Origin: Calvatia gigantea
Taxonomy: Eukaryota > Basidiomycota > Agaricomycetes > Agaricales > Lycoperdaceae
DNA length: 64,000 nucleotides
Direction of reading: 5' to 3'
Assembly (NCBI GenBank): GCA_025093985.1
Contig: JACAAK010000008.1
Location: 496,001 to 560,000 of the forward strand
This document shows positions 42,915 through 55,261 of the stretch, piece after piece. Both the position numbers and the translations under genes were made by a program. The notes beneath the pieces are model-generated. The model was not told where the DNA came from and made no database searches. It saw only the letters and a program-made list of their open reading frames with translations. The stretch's first letter is position 1. Every line of letters begins with the position of its first letter.

Positions 42915-45549
42915 ATGTTCAAGAAACCACTCGGCCAGTTAAAAACATCCGCACCATTACGTGCCTCGGATAGGCGTAAACTCAAACAGCGCGTCGTATC
43001 CACATTCGGCGCCTCTCCCGAAGACGGTGATCTCCTTGTTCCAGACGGGATCCTCACGGCCAAATTTCTCAATTATGCAAAAGAACCTGGTGTATGTCCA
43101 CTCTACCCCTAATGCGATATATAGTCACCGGAACTGGGGAATCAGACGTTGTATTTAGAACCTAGCAATGGGAACCCGCTTTGGTTTTCGATCGGGAAAG
43201 GATCAGAGGATCTCGTACCAACCGTCTACACGTTATGGAAACTTGGCAGCTCGAATTTACTACCATCCGTACTTACGCCATCTGCTGTTATACCTATTCT
43301 GGCTGGTGGTGCAGATCTCATGATCCCCGGAGGTCGGTCTTATCCTCAGAACCCAAAGACACGTTGCTGACGCAGATCAAGTCAGTTATCACGCATGCAC
43401 CAGCCGCACTTGCTCAAGATCAGCTCGTTGCCATACATCAATTATCCAGTACGAAGGACGCTGATGGGAGTACGAGTCGTACCGTCTCCCCGCCACTTGC
43501 CGTTGGGAGAATGGCGGTTTCGAGTGATGATTTGAAGACGAAGAGCGAGAGAGACGAGAAGGGCAAGGCGGTGTTGGTTTTGCATACATGGAAGGACCAT
43601 CTATGGGAGATGGGCCAGAGGGGTGATGTTCCGCCCGGTGCACCGCTCAACGCCGGGAACGAGGCTAGGGAAACGGGTGAGGATGACGCCGAAGAGGGTG
43701 AACAAGGCAAAGGCGAAACCAAAGAAAGCGAGGCCAAAGAGGGTGAAGATATTATCCAAAGAGACGAAGGGAAGCTAGAACCGGAAGACGCAGAAACGGT
43801 ACCGAAAATCACGTACACGCCCCAAGAAATTACAGACCTGCTCACCAAATCTCTGATCCATGCCATAGCGTTTCGATTGTCCAACGCTTCATTCCCGATC
43901 CCATCGTCACAGTTCTACTCTACGTACATCCTTCCTTCGCGCCCTGCATACCCGACCTCCGTACTCCTGCCCTCAGCAGCTTCTCAATCAGATGCAAACT
44001 CTGAAAGGTACACGTTGACCCTTCAGAAATTACGATCAAATCTTCCTCGCACAAGTCGCTCCACACATTTCTCAAAGCCGCAGAAAAATCGTCGCTCCTC
44101 ACACTCAAGTCCGTAAAGCAGAAGTCCGGGGATTGCAGATTTTGCAGTGACAAGCGTAAAAGCCAAACATCCGGATGTAGAAGCTTATACGACAGGACCA
44201 AAATTTGTTACTGTTGTGGAGATTGAGGAGAAGAAGGCGAAGAAAGCTGCGAGAGAGGAGAGAGCTGAGAAGGAAAGAGAGAGGATGCAGAAAGAGGTTG
44301 ATGTTAGACAGGTATGGAAGCCACACTTGCGCAGTGTCCCCTTGTTCGAAGGTGATGGGTGCCAGGTGAGTGTTATTCTTTTACTTCTATCGTTTGTTCC
44401 CCTACCCTGGGTTGTGATGCAGTGCGTCGGGTTTATACACGCCGAATGACGTCAGGACGCTCCTGAGTACCTACTTCACCTCAAAACAATTGATCAACCA
44501 ACGTGATCAGGCGTATATCAATCTCGACCCCCATCTGCTCGCCTGTGTTTCGCCCAAGTCTCCTGGTGAAGCGGGAGAGAAGGGCAGCAAAGTTGGGAAG
44601 GGCCCCGCTGCGGAACAACAGGTAGTAGAGCAGGGAAGCCTGGGTCTGGAATTTATGAAGAGGGACGAGTTAATCAAAAAGGTTTTGGAGCAAATGCAGA
44701 GTTGGTATGAGATCAAGGCTGACGGGCACGATGTCATCACTAGGTGTGTCCTCCCCTTCTCTCCATTTTTCCCCAATTTCCATTATGGCCGAAGCCATAT
44801 CGCTTGACGAGCAATCTATCGGCTGCCTATACGTCATAGCATCCTCCTACCTGTCGAGTTCACCGGAACTTACGCTCCTCGTCTTTTCACAGTAAGGGTG
44901 AAATCAAACCGATCCAAGTAGAAGTGCAAGTCAGAGCTGGAGGTAGGAGAGGAGTAACCGTAATCACCGGGTTCGAGCCTTTTTTGGTTATCGACGCGGA
45001 GGATATGGCGGAGGATTTGAGAAAGATATGCGCTGGTTCGACTTCAGGTCAGCCTAGATTCCTCATTCTTAATCACAATTGCTCCGGCTGGCTGTTCATC
45101 CTCCATTTTATATTCAACAACTTTTCGCTGTTCTACCTTTCCTTTCACGTCGGCTTTTCTCACTACTTTCTCGATGCCATCATTCGTTTGATGTATTTTG
45201 GGTTTCTGCGGCCCGCCGGTGACGTTCCTGGCCGCTTGGTGATGGCTGTACTTCGCCATTCATTTCATTTTCACCAATTTTGACGCTGTTTACGGTTCAT
45301 TAATGCTGGAACCTTGTGGGGAATTTAACGTTCAATCGCCGCTGGCTGTTTTCGGCAACTCACTCACCCGGTATCTTCGCTGATTTGTAATTTATCACAG
45401 TCTCACCGTATCAAGTCCCTGGAACGAGCCAGCAAAGGGTGAAAGTGATTGTGCAGGGGAAGCAGAGCAAAACGGTCATCGATTATTTATTGGAGAGGGG
45501 GATACCGAAGAAGTGGGTTGAGGTTAGCGAAGCGGTGAATAAGAAATAG
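42915..45549 (+). CDS. eIF2D / Tma64-like translation factor (frame breaks present)
   Basis: Start MFKKPLGQLKTSAPLR. N-terminal DUF1947-PUA part (TLYLEPSNGNPLWFSIGKG, AGGADLMIPG), then VLHTWKDHLWEMG, a SWIB/MDM2-like region (KSLHTFLKAAEKSSLLTLKS, LYTPNDVRTLLSTYFTSKQL) and a C-terminal SUI1 domain (GRRGVTVITGFEPF, VIVQGKQSKTVIDYLLERG). eIF2D delivers or removes tRNA at the 40S P site and aids ribosome recycling. Introns are seen at 43092-43145, 44365 on, 44743 on and an unusually long 45048-45400. The frame breaks near 43335, 43995, 44127 and 44345 have no plausible intron and mostly look like extra G residues. Either a recent pseudogene or sequence errors. Confidence 0.75.
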
Positions 45550-46616
45550 GGTCGCCTGAGTGGTGCCTAATGGAAGGGGAGTGGATTTGGTTGGCTGTGG
45601 AAAGGCACGGTTAGGCATAAATACCTCCAGGTTGCCAATTGAATGGGAGACTCATCGAGTTCTTTCAAGGATTCGTGATTTGTTTGTGGTTTACGATATG
45701 CCGGCCTGATTTGGGAGGACACATTCATGGTTCGGTCTCTCAGGCGCCTATTCTGGGGCTTCTGTTACCCAGGCTCAAGTGCGCGAATTCGGTTTGTTGA
45801 GTTGCTGGGTTCTTTCTGTCTCGAATCACACTTGAAAGCCAGATATTTCTTGCCCCCGCATAAACAGGGGTAAATGTTATAAGTAGCTAAACTCTGGTTA
45901 TCGATGGTCCAACCCCCACTAGGATCCACTGCTAAGCGCGCAGCACATGCGGCTAGAACAACTGACCATGAAAGCGAAAAGAGGTTCTGACTAGAATCTG
46001 TTGAAAGCACTGATGGCCGAATCAAGATAAAATAAGATTGTTTGATCAAATGAAAGGCGGAGAATTGCCGGAGCGTGGTTCCAAAAACTGCCAACGGTGA
46101 TTAGCCTAGCTTGGGTATACACGCCTGAGACACGCTGACGTCCTCGCACCGTGGTTCAATATCAATCATGCCATCCCATGCCACTTCAAACGTTCACTTG
46201 AGCCTACTGGATCATCATGGCACCATCATGCGGTCCCCTGGGCTGTTACCTCCGAACAGGATCCGGTGGATACTCGTTGGCACTTATATATAAACGGCTG
46301 TCTTTGATTCCATCCCCCCCCTTCTCTTGTATTTACTTACCTCCCAGACATTGTTGCTTTTGTTTTCTTATTCCATCACCTTCTCAACACCGGGAACTAA
46401 CTCGCTTCGGCTTGCCTTGCTCCGCAACCCGAGTTTGGATTTAGGTTCAGACCATCCCTGCAAGACACTACAGTACATAATAATTCTGCCTGCTTTACCA
46501 CATCCCCAACACCACGCCTCGACATCGTACCATCAGTCCACGAACTAGAGGACAACCTTCTGTAGTCGAGTCCATCAAACCCCCGGCCCATCTAACATAG
46601 GAGATAAAACGCAAGA
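45550..46616. other. Intergenic with TATA-like box
   Basis: No gene seen. TATATATAA at about 46285-46293 and CT-rich sequence after it are plausible promoter elements for the kinase gene starting at 46617. Confidence 0.45.
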
Positions 46617-48398
46617 ATGGCACCGATCAGCGATACGTGGCCGGACGTCCAACTTTCACTTGACCTGCTTCCACCCGAGTTTGCGGACCGGGTGACATCA
46701 CTGGTGGAATGGCTGACACCGCACTTTGACGATATCGAAGTGTATGCGACGAGCTTGCACCCTAGGAGAAGGAGGTGTAGAATTGTGAAGGACAACTATA
46801 CGTGGGGGCAGTCATTCGTTGTGTTCGAGATTGTGTTTGAGGGTCCTGGAGAGGATAACAACGATGAAGTGACAAAAGCCGACGACTCAGAGACACCAAC
46901 ACCACAGGCGGAGGAAAACGAAGAGTCGTGGATCATTCGATTCGGGATGAAACCAATGGATGCTCTGTTCAACACAGCAGCGCAGCTCGAACGCAAAATC
47001 CTCAACGAGGCCGCAGCTCTCCACCTCGTCCGTACACGTACCACTATCCCTGTCCCGCAAATAATCTCATGCCACCCCGTCGCCGGTGACTCCGATCCCG
47101 CCGAACACCAACAACCACATGGCCCTCACCCTCTCGGACCCACCTTCCCGGCATTCGTCTTGATGACCGCTATCCGTGGGATTACTATTGAAGATTGTGG
47201 CATTGCCATACACGAATTGGGACATGCGGATCCCGATTCAGATTTGTTGCAAGGAGATGAAGCAAAGCGACCTATATTAAAACAGTACCTGCGGGATATT
47301 GCCGATATTCACGTGCAAGCTCAGTCCGCATCACTTTTGACAAGATTGGGGGATTCGTGATAGACAAGGAGGGCAACGTGTCTGTGGGTCCTGGCGCTGA
47401 TTTTGGATTGGGTCCGTTTGACAGCGCGAAGGAATATTTCGCTATTCAGGCGGAGGCATATGAGAGGTTAGCGGAAGCGGCAAGTGAACAGGATGCGGAA
47501 GAGAACGGGGATGGAGAGGAAAAATCGGCAGAGTTGTTGAAGAGGCAGTTCGTTGCTTCACTATGGCGTACGGCAATGATGCCGTTGGTGGATGAACGCG
47601 ATGCAGGTGGCCCGTTTCCCATGCGCCATGGCGACCTACACAGCGAAAATATCCTTGTTGACGAGACCGGGCACATCGTTGGTGTGTTGGACTGGGACTG
47701 TGCCGCAACAGTGCCATGGGAAGCATTCGCTGTTCCCACATTCGAAGTTTCAGGGCACTTTGGCGAACCTAAGAACGAACCCTAAAACACCTGTGCCTCC
47801 CGTGGCTTCTCCTTCTGCGAACATTTCCGCGGCGGAAGAACACCAACAACCGGACTCTGGTCCCAGCGTTAATGAGGATCGGAACGCGGTTAGCGATTCA
47901 CAACCGTCGGAAAAACCCGCGCAGCAACCTCGACGCGGTCATAAGCGCAATCTTTCTCGACCACAGGTACACGAAGAATTCAACAAGGCCCTGGCCGAGA
48001 TCGAACTTCAGTCATCTACGCCGACGGCTATTGAATCATCAGATTCGCCGTGGTCGCCTTCGCCTTCATCCACCCCGACAACTTCTGAAAACCCTGAGCT
48101 TCCTCAGCCACCCCCTGTAACCGCTTCCGGTCGCTCCCTTGCTGCCTTACATGATTCTGACGCTGGTTACGTCGGAGCTTATCTCGCTTATTGGATGTAC
48201 TCCCTTGCTTGTGATTACGAGGAGACGGGGAGGGCATTACACCGGATGCTTGTCGCCCGCGGTTTACAGAATAATGGAACGGTAAAGAATGAGAGTGGGA
48301 ATGAGGGCGGTGAAGTGGCGGAATGGGTGCTGGAAGGCGATATGGAGGAGGCTTTCAGGAAATTCGTGAGGGAAGTTCGTGGTGAAACGACTTTGTAA
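46617..48398 (+). CDS. Aminoglycoside phosphotransferase (APH)-like kinase
   Basis: Reads MAPISDTWPDVQLSLDLLPP, an N-lobe with SWIIRFGMKPMDALFN and ERKILNEAAALHLVRT, and a C-lobe with the catalytic loop MRHGDLHSENILVDETG (HxDxxxxN) and the metal-binding GVLDWDCAATVPWE. This is the APH/choline-kinase-like fold expanded in basidiomycetes; substrates are unknown. A low-complexity Ser/Pro linker and a C-terminal block GAYLAYWMYSLACDYEETGRAL follow. Two frame breaks: one near 47333 (a T run one short before FDKIGGFVI) and one near 47782 (a C run one long before KTPVPPVAS). Otherwise one exon. The kinase motifs are certain; whether the gene is intact depends on those two runs. Confidence 0.7.
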
Positions 48399-49568
48399 AT
48401 TTAAACAGGGACATTGGGAACTGGGTTCCCGGACAGTGCTTTTATGGTTTATTCTGATAGACCTCTCATGCTGTAGCAACTGGTTTGCTGAGCTTCCTGG
48501 TTGGTTATATGAGGAATTCATCTTTTGTAGAATATTCTGCTTTCCATTCATCGTGTGCTGTATCATATATCTCTATGTATGTACCATTGTGTACAAATAG
48601 ACGCACCCTTAAATGATAGACATGCACACTCGAGGAGGCGGAAGAGGGTGTTTGCGGAAGCTTGCTACTCGACAATTGTTGTCTCTCAGCTTCGCTTGGA
48701 CCAGGAGATAATCGAGTATGGGATTGGCGTGAGGGATCTCACTTGCTAACTCCCCCTGTCCTCGATATATACACTGCTAGACGAGTCAATGCAGCACGAG
48801 TCAGCCATATCAATATCATATTGATTTTTCCAAATAGTGCAAAGTACGCCGTATCAAAGACTACACTCCCTATTTTCAGCTGGTGCCACATCAACTCGTC
48901 AGCACGGTGATGCATACGCACTTATGGCAACTATCCAGTTACCTGCACTCTGCAGAGCATATCCAGGCTCTTTATTGTGGTACCTTGGTGGTACCCCTCC
49001 ATGACAATTGCCGCCGACGCCACCCGAAGACCCTGCAGCCCGAAGATAATCGAAAGTGTTTTGAAGTCATTTGCCGTGCAGCTAATAAGAAGTTTCCGGC
49101 CTTAACAAGCACCCCCACTAGGCTCTATGTCCTATAAAGGGTGTACTAGAGTGTACGACGAGGATGTGATTCATGAGGTTTGATTGTGTGACTGTTTTAA
49201 AAGTTGCGAGAGGGGTGGTACCCAGAAAGGAAAGACCGAGTTGGAACAAATGGCGTCGAACAGGATGAACAACCCAAGTCGTAGCTCACTAGACCATGTC
49301 ACAAGGAGTCAAGCTGAGTTGGTCGCCCAGTCAACAAATTCACACATTCAAGGAACGGTGACGGTGGCACCACAACCCCTGGTAATTTCACAAAGAGACG
49401 CACTGAGGAGGTCGGACATGGATGGTCCCAAACTCTTGCGCAGTTGACCCCTGGTCTATTGTCCAAACACAATAGGAATGCGGAATTTCTTTGTGGCCCT
49501 GCTTTTTTTCGTGCTTTTTCTGAAGGCCCATTAGCACTGACACCACTCTCGTCCACCTACCGACAGAC
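48399..49568. other. Intergenic
   Basis: No supported gene. Short ORFs on both strands lack codon structure or recognisable motifs. Confidence 0.5.
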
Positions 49569-49576
49569 TATAAAAT
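49569..49576 (+). promoter_or_regulatory. TATA box candidate
   Basis: TATAAAAT lies 90 bp upstream of ATG 49659, with a pyrimidine-rich stretch (CTCACCCTTCCTCCTC) between them, a typical fungal core promoter layout. Confidence 0.45.
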
Positions 49577-49658
49577 AGGTGCCTTACCTTCAACCTCTTA
49601 CTCACCCTTCCTCCTCACTCAGCATCCGACACAGCACCGACTTTAGCCTCAGGTTATA

Positions 49659-50310
49659 ATGACACTGAATGTGGCAGCGATAGAGTTCCTCCTTGTGACG
49701 ACTTATCATATCACGGGGTACGTTTTTTATATCATTTAACATCACGCAGAATCTTATTTATTATTTTAGAATTTGTGAGATTCTATCTCATATGTAGCTT
49801 CATTGGTTTATAACACTCATTTTTTTATCCAGTGGCGGTTCCTTTAATTCTAGTGTGAGCACGTTCTCTACTTTATGGCAAAAGGAAATCGACCCCAACC
49901 TCTGCAGGGCGCTTGTGGGCGTGATCCGCTATACTATCACCGACTCCAAGAAATCGGAAACCTTCATCTCAGGGTCTTCGATCGGGCTCCTCGCTCAGTT
50001 CACCATCGCCGTCCTCTTGTTCAACAACATTTATGGCCAATCACTCAAGTTTTTGGCAGATTTCATGGCGTTTTGTTGGCCTACTCCCATTGCTCTCCGC
50101 TATGGTTATGTTTGTCGTTGGGACTGGGACGACCTCATAGAATCGACCTGGAACATGTTCGTCAAAGTTGCTTTCTGCTCAAAGTTTCACCTTTGCCGTT
50201 CACGAGACGCTGTATGGGGTGAGCCCAACTCCCGAGGGCCCTGCGAAAGTATCAAATTAAAGTCAACGGCCATAACTGTCGCAGAAGCACTGCAAATGTT
50301 TGGAATATAA
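49659..50310 (+). CDS. Small hypothetical protein, one intron
   Basis: Exon 1 is 49659-49717 (MTLNVAAIEFLLVTTYHIT), then a GT-AG intron 49718-49832, then exon 2 49833-50310. The phases agree and give about 178 aa. Seen: a mildly hydrophobic N-terminus, CRALVGVIRYTITDSKKSET, and one possible membrane helix (GLLAQFTIAVLLFNN). No family recognised. The upstream TATA box and clean splice phase support a gene; lack of a known homologue keeps confidence low. Confidence 0.4.
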
Positions 50311-51006
50311 AAGGGGTGGGGATTGTGCCGGGGATTGAGGGTGAATCGCCACGTTTGATGAGGTTCGCGCGTTCATGACTTAGTTACATCGGTAGGAACG
50401 TAAATAGCTAGAGGAAATCGAATGGAAGGAATCTTTAGCTAATAAGGTGCCATTAATCTCGGCTAGCTCTTGCTGCGTGTTGCTGTCTTATCGCCCAAAT
50501 GCGCATGCATACTTTGAAGTAGGGTCACGGTTATGGTATTCTGTGCGGCCACGTCCTCTTCAGGTTCATAGTATACGACCTGATGTTGGACGACTCATTC
50601 AATTTTATCCTTGAACGATTTTGCAGGCGATCAAAACCAGAAGAATCTTTGACCTGGTAAAGAGAAATAAAAGGAGCATCAGAACAGACCCTGTGACGTT
50701 ACATGCTGACCCTGTGACAGAGTACGTGTGAACTCAATAAACAATCAGCAACACGACCTTCTTTCTTTGGAACCACCACGATCGCCCGCCACTTTCGCGT
50801 TTGCGCCCCAGAACTCGTGTTTACCTCCAGGCGGACGTATTGCACTCATTTTCCCGCCCAAAAAGACACGTCCTTTCCTACTTAGATTTTTCTCTTGAGT
50901 CCCAGGTATGTTGGACTAACCACTCGCGCATCAGGTGTGAGAAATGACGATTAGTTGGTCCATCAGGCTCCGTTATCTCCTTGTTCATTAGTGATTAGCA
51001 ATCGCA
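50311..51006. other. Intergenic upstream of H2A.Z
   Basis: No ORF of note. CT-rich sequence and CAATAAACAATC near 50735 may belong to the histone gene promoter. Confidence 0.45.
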
Positions 51007-51548
51007 ATGCCTCCCAAAACCACTTCTGGCGGAAAAGCAAGGCCGAGCAATGCCAATAACGATCAAGCTGCGTCCCAGCAGCAGCGGTCTATCCAAACGA
51101 GGAGTGCTCGTGCCGGCCTTCAGGTGAGTCCGTGCCATGATAGAGCGCCAGCATGTCTAATCCCGTTGATAGTTCCCGGTTGGTCGTATCCATCGTTATT
51201 TAAAACAACGGACGCAACACAACGTCCGTATTGGCGCCAAGGCTGCCGTGTACACTTCCGCTATTCTTGAATATCTCACGGCCGAAGTTTTGGAACTCGC
51301 TGGTAAGTCATATCACGAGCTGTAGGTGTCGCGCATAAGTAACCTCCTTTCAATAAGGCAATGCTTCCAAAGATCTCCGAGTAAAGCGCATCACTCCACG
51401 ACATCTCCAACTCGCTATCCGAGGAGATGAAGAGCTGGATACCCTGGTGCGCGCTACAATCGCCGGTGGTGGTGTCATGCCATTCATTCACAAGACTTTG
51501 ACAACTGGTATCAAAGGCGCTCCTGGTAAAAAGCCAGAAGGTGCCTGA
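51007..51548 (+). CDS. Histone H2A.Z variant
   Basis: Exons 51007-51123, 51173-51302 and 51358-51548; introns are 49 and 55 nt. The 145-aa product has a variable N-tail, then [19 protein letters not shown], the H2A.Z-typical [49 protein letters not shown] and [14 protein letters not shown]. The DEELD acidic patch and GGGVMP in place of canonical H2A GGVLPNI mark the replacement variant deposited by SWR1 at promoters. The reading is complete with no lesion. This is one of the safest calls here. Confidence 0.95.
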
Positions 51549-52021
51549 GCTCCATGCTGTTCTGTTTCTTCTTACTTCTCACGGTCGACTACTTCTGTCG
51601 GCCGTTCCTTCGCTGCTTCTCTTTTTCCCCGTATCATTTCCGTCTGTCTTATTTGTCAATCTGTCTGATTTTCTCGCGTACGCGATGATTTGTGTTGTGC
51701 CCTGATCGTATTTATCCTCCTGATCGTTGTTTTCTGTTTCTGTTCTATCCTTATTGCTCTAGTCTCTACAACTGGGACAAAGTCCTCGGGCATGTATACT
51801 GATATGTGGGTAGTCAATTGATACATTTATATGTAATACGATTTACAAGGCCTGATTCGTGTTCTTGTAGACGCAAGTTGGGGATCTAGAGGTGGCTGTG
51901 GCTGTCTCATGATGACTGAAGCTGCTGTCGGTCAGCCACGTCCATCTTTATCCTCCTTCGTTTATCACATCCCAGCCTATCAGTAAGCTCAGGTTTATTT
52001 TTTGCAGCTCTTTCTCAAACC
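51549..52021. other. Intergenic
   Basis: 3' region of H2A.Z (T-rich) and promoter region of the next gene. Nothing else seen. Confidence 0.5.
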
Positions 52022-53905
52022 ATGGTGCGACAGGCTATCGTTCACTATTTAATTAACATCGTCCAGCCTAATATCCTCCGTTGCATGGCTCCGGAGCGCC
52101 CGCCCCCACGAATTTCTATCATATCTAAACCTTACACCCGTGATACCTTCGCTATTTCGCCATCGGTCCAAAAATGCAGGACCGTCGCCCTGTCCAGGGA
52201 TTCGCCGACCTCTGAAAAGAAAGACTCCGTTGGACAATCAGGATTCCCTACTTTGGCTCAATACCACGCCATTGAACAAGGATACATTGATGCGCTTACA
52301 CCCCGCCGTAAAGGCAAGGCTCTGATCTCTCAGGCACTTTTCGATAGGATTTGGCATGTTCTGCATAATAACGACACCACAAGGGAAAATGCTCAGTTTC
52401 GGTTCTGGGTTCGCAAGATGTTCACACTGAGCAAGTCTTATACCCTCTTTGGCGCATCTCGGCCCCTCGGACGAGAGGTCGTATTGCATGATGGTCTTCT
52501 GGTCGCTGTCCGAGAACAAATCTACGAACTGTTGTGCTATTACCACGGCAGCGCGAAGCATGGCGGACGGGATAAGACTTGTGCGTGTCTGCGCAAGCAT
52601 TATACGTGGGTGCCGAAGGATCTCGTGGCGCAGTTTGTCAAGGCGTGCCCTACATGCTTCTTAAAGAGGAGCGGACGTACGGATGGTGCTGTCTTACCCC
52701 TTTATCCTGGAATGTTGTCCGATTCTCCGGCGCTCCCCTCGGACGTTAGGGAACCCAAGGTCAAGAAAGAATGTCCTTCCCCGACTTTGCCTCCTTTAAA
52801 GAGTGACACCGGCGATCTCGATGCCCTGCTGTATCCGTTACCCAGCACACCCATTACCCCACACCCGCAATTTGCGCTTCCACTCGGACAGATCCAAGTT
52901 AACCGGCCCAACCGTTATACCCAGTTCTTGTTGAACTCCCTGAACACCCCCGTTGACTGCTCTATGACACGGGTGGTCCCGCTCAACGAAGAGGGACTCC
53001 GACGTGGCTGGCAACATCGAAATGTTAACTACAGGAGTGCATACGGCGAATACGCGGAGCCTCAGCCCGTCTCCTCGACGATGTCTTACAACTCAGTTCT
53101 TGGTCGTGTGCATCCCGATATCCCCGACGTCACGCTGCTGTTCAAGCCAGGTTTCCAGGACGTCATCAACTTCAAGGCTGAAGGCACCGAAGATCTCCTC
53201 GATGGTAAGACATTGGCTACTACCATCTTGCCATTAGGCGATTCCGCTGCACAGTCTACACCCCCTTCACTTGCTACTAGTCCAACAGTTGGAGGCGGAA
53301 GTCCCGATATGTCTATTGACCCATTTTTACTTGAACTCTCTCTGTCTATGGAACACCCTTCTCCTGGAGATGTATCGCCTATTTCGCGGGAAAATGTTCC
53401 GTTGTCTCGCGCCCAAGGCAAAGAAAACCACGCTCGTACGGTTTCACCATCATTCACTTCCCTTTACTTCTCCCCGGGTCCCTATAACGTCAACGCCGCT
53501 GGAGCGCCGTCCCCACCGAAATTCAAGGCTTGGGGTTCAGTCAAGACATACCGAGATTTCCTTGCTGCCGCAGAAGATCTGAACTCGGGGCTGCTGGGAT
53601 TTGGAAACAAGGTCCCTGGTGCGAAGGACAACGGCCAACTCTGGGACAGTGGAAATAAGGTTAACGAAAACGAGAATGGGAATAGTAGTCCAGAGAGCAG
53701 CGTTCGATCGGATGCGTCCGAACTGTCCTTGGGTCCTTGCATGTCAGGAAGTGGATCGCCTGCGTCGATTAATACGCCCATCATTCCTGTTGATGGCAAG
53801 GTTGGGATTATCGATATGCTTGGTTTGTCCGACGGTGGCGATGGAGAAGGCACTGGTTTGGGTACTGCTGTTCAAGCGGTTTCCTTTGGCGGGTTTGAGG
53901 CCTGA
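52022..53905 (+). CDS. Protein with integrase-type H2C2 zinc-binding domain, possibly domesticated
   Basis: Single exon, 627 codons from ATG 52022; ATG 52087 (MAPERPPPRISI) is an alternative start. Residues about 80-215 hold a helical block (AQYHAIEQGYIDALTPRRKG, FRFWVRKMFTL) followed by YYHGSAKHGGRDKTCACLRK, then HYTWVPKDLVAQFVKACPTC. This HH..CC arrangement is the zinc-binding N-domain of retroelement integrases. No DDE core follows; instead there are about 400 residues of Ser/Pro-rich, apparently disordered sequence. The long clean ORF, codon use like its neighbours and normal CpG content argue for a host gene and against a TE relic. DNA binding or regulation is a guess. Confidence 0.65.
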   Translation: MVRQAIVHYLINIVQPNILRCMAPERPPPRISIISKPYTRDTFAISPSVQKCRTVALSRDSPTSEKKDSVGQSGFPTLAQYHAIEQGYIDALTPRRKGKALISQALFDRIWHVLHNNDTTRENAQFRFWVRKMFTLSKSYTLFGASRPLGREVVLHDGLLVAVREQIYELLCYYHGSAKHGGRDKTCACLRKHYTWVPKDLVAQFVKACPTCFLKRSGRTDGAVLPLYPGMLSDSPALPSDVREPKVKKECPSPTLPPLKSDTGDLDALLYPLPSTPITPHPQFALPLGQIQVNRPNRYTQFLLNSLNTPVDCSMTRVVPLNEEGLRRGWQHRNVNYRSAYGEYAEPQPVSSTMSYNSVLGRVHPDIPDVTLLFKPGFQDVINFKAEGTEDLLDGKTLATTILPLGDSAAQSTPPSLATSPTVGGGSPDMSIDPFLLELSLSMEHPSPGDVSPISRENVPLSRAQGKENHARTVSPSFTSLYFSPGPYNVNAAGAPSPPKFKAWGSVKTYRDFLAAAEDLNSGLLGFGNKVPGAKDNGQLWDSGNKVNENENGNSSPESSVRSDASELSLGPCMSGSGSPASINTPIIPVDGKVGIIDMLGLSDGGDGEGTGLGTAVQAVSFGGFEA

Positions 53906-55261
53906 CGTCGAGGAGAACGGCTGGGTTCTAGGTTTTCTCTTTTGCATTTTTTCTTCTCTACTTTATCGCTATACCCCGCAGAATACCACAATTATGTTAG
54001 GAACTACCTATTACACCTCCTAGTTTTAATATTCCTTCTATGCAGTCAAACCGCGTAATTCAGACCCTATGTTTCCGGAATCGGGGCAACCCTTTCATGT
54101 AGGCTGGTAATCACAAGGGTTCTCAAGACCATTTGCCCGATCTTTGGGATACGGCAAAAGGAGCTTGAAATCAGATTCACCTTTCCCTTCGAAAGTGCAA
54201 GTGGGATTTGGTGGCGAGCTGTGTTCCAGCAAGAGTTCCAGGGTCTGGTCCCGAAAGGTTGATGAATTTGGTCCCGGCCGACAGTGCTCGCACGTCACCA
54301 CACCAATGTAAACTTAAGGATGTGAAACGCTCCCTTGTTTCTCTGCCACGGCCATTCAAATTCCGAACGTCGGCCCCTACTAATCAGCAGGACAGTCTCT
54401 TTTTTGTTGGTGGGGCATAGAACGTTTGCGGCTAACCATGTTAGTCCTCGCGTTCCGGCGCTTCCTCCAAACCCTCAACGAGGGCGGCAATCAAATTTCG
54501 GAATGACATTCGGGCAGCTTTAGTTTTCTTTTTGCACTTGTGTTCTGTGCTCGACAACTTCCTTATCACTCTACTTCGCAGAATAATGTGATTACGCCAC
54601 GAACTACCTATCACACCCCATATTTATTATGTTACTCGCTTACCGTCCAAACCAAGCGAGCCGACCACGTTCTATGTTTCCGAATCCAAGGCAACCACTT
54701 TGTGCAGAGTGCCAGAGTGACAGGTTGAGGGATAATGTGGGACATCATTGCTGTGGTCACTGGTCGATCACTGGGCTCTTACGGTTCATTCCACGGGGGG
54801 CGGTCGTGTATATACTAGTGGTGTCCACCAATGGCTCGCAGAACAAGGCCAGTATTTGACAGAGGTACTCTGATGTGGGAGGGTTCGTGTGACGGCTTCT
54901 AGTCACTGGACGTGATTTACTTGTATTTTCACCAATCCATTGATACTATGAGGAAACGAGACTAACTCCTGTCCATTAGCTAGGGAGGTGACCACTACCT
55001 CGCCGGCTAAACAAATGGGCCGATCAGGTGAACGTACTCAGATAAACATCAATGTATAACACCTGCTATATTTACGTGGCTCAGCCGGTTCGCTTCCCAA
55101 TTCAAGACACAGTCGTTCTCATGATATATCATCTGTCAGGAAAGGGGAGATGCACAGCCTCGACCTCGTTTATCTGGCTGTGGCCAGCTCCCTCCTCACT
55201 TAAATGTCAACGTTTCAGCAGCCATCCGTCCCCCACCAACGCCCCACAGGTCCAGTCCACA
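53906..55261. repeat. Intergenic with diverged tandem repeats
   Basis: 53955-54110 and 54555-54715 share a series of short matches (CGCAGAATA, GAACTACCTAT, TCTATGTTTCCG, GGCAACC), suggesting an old duplication of about 600 bp. 54220-54500 also resembles 58060-58360 beyond NACHT copy 3. No gene seen. Confidence 0.5.
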
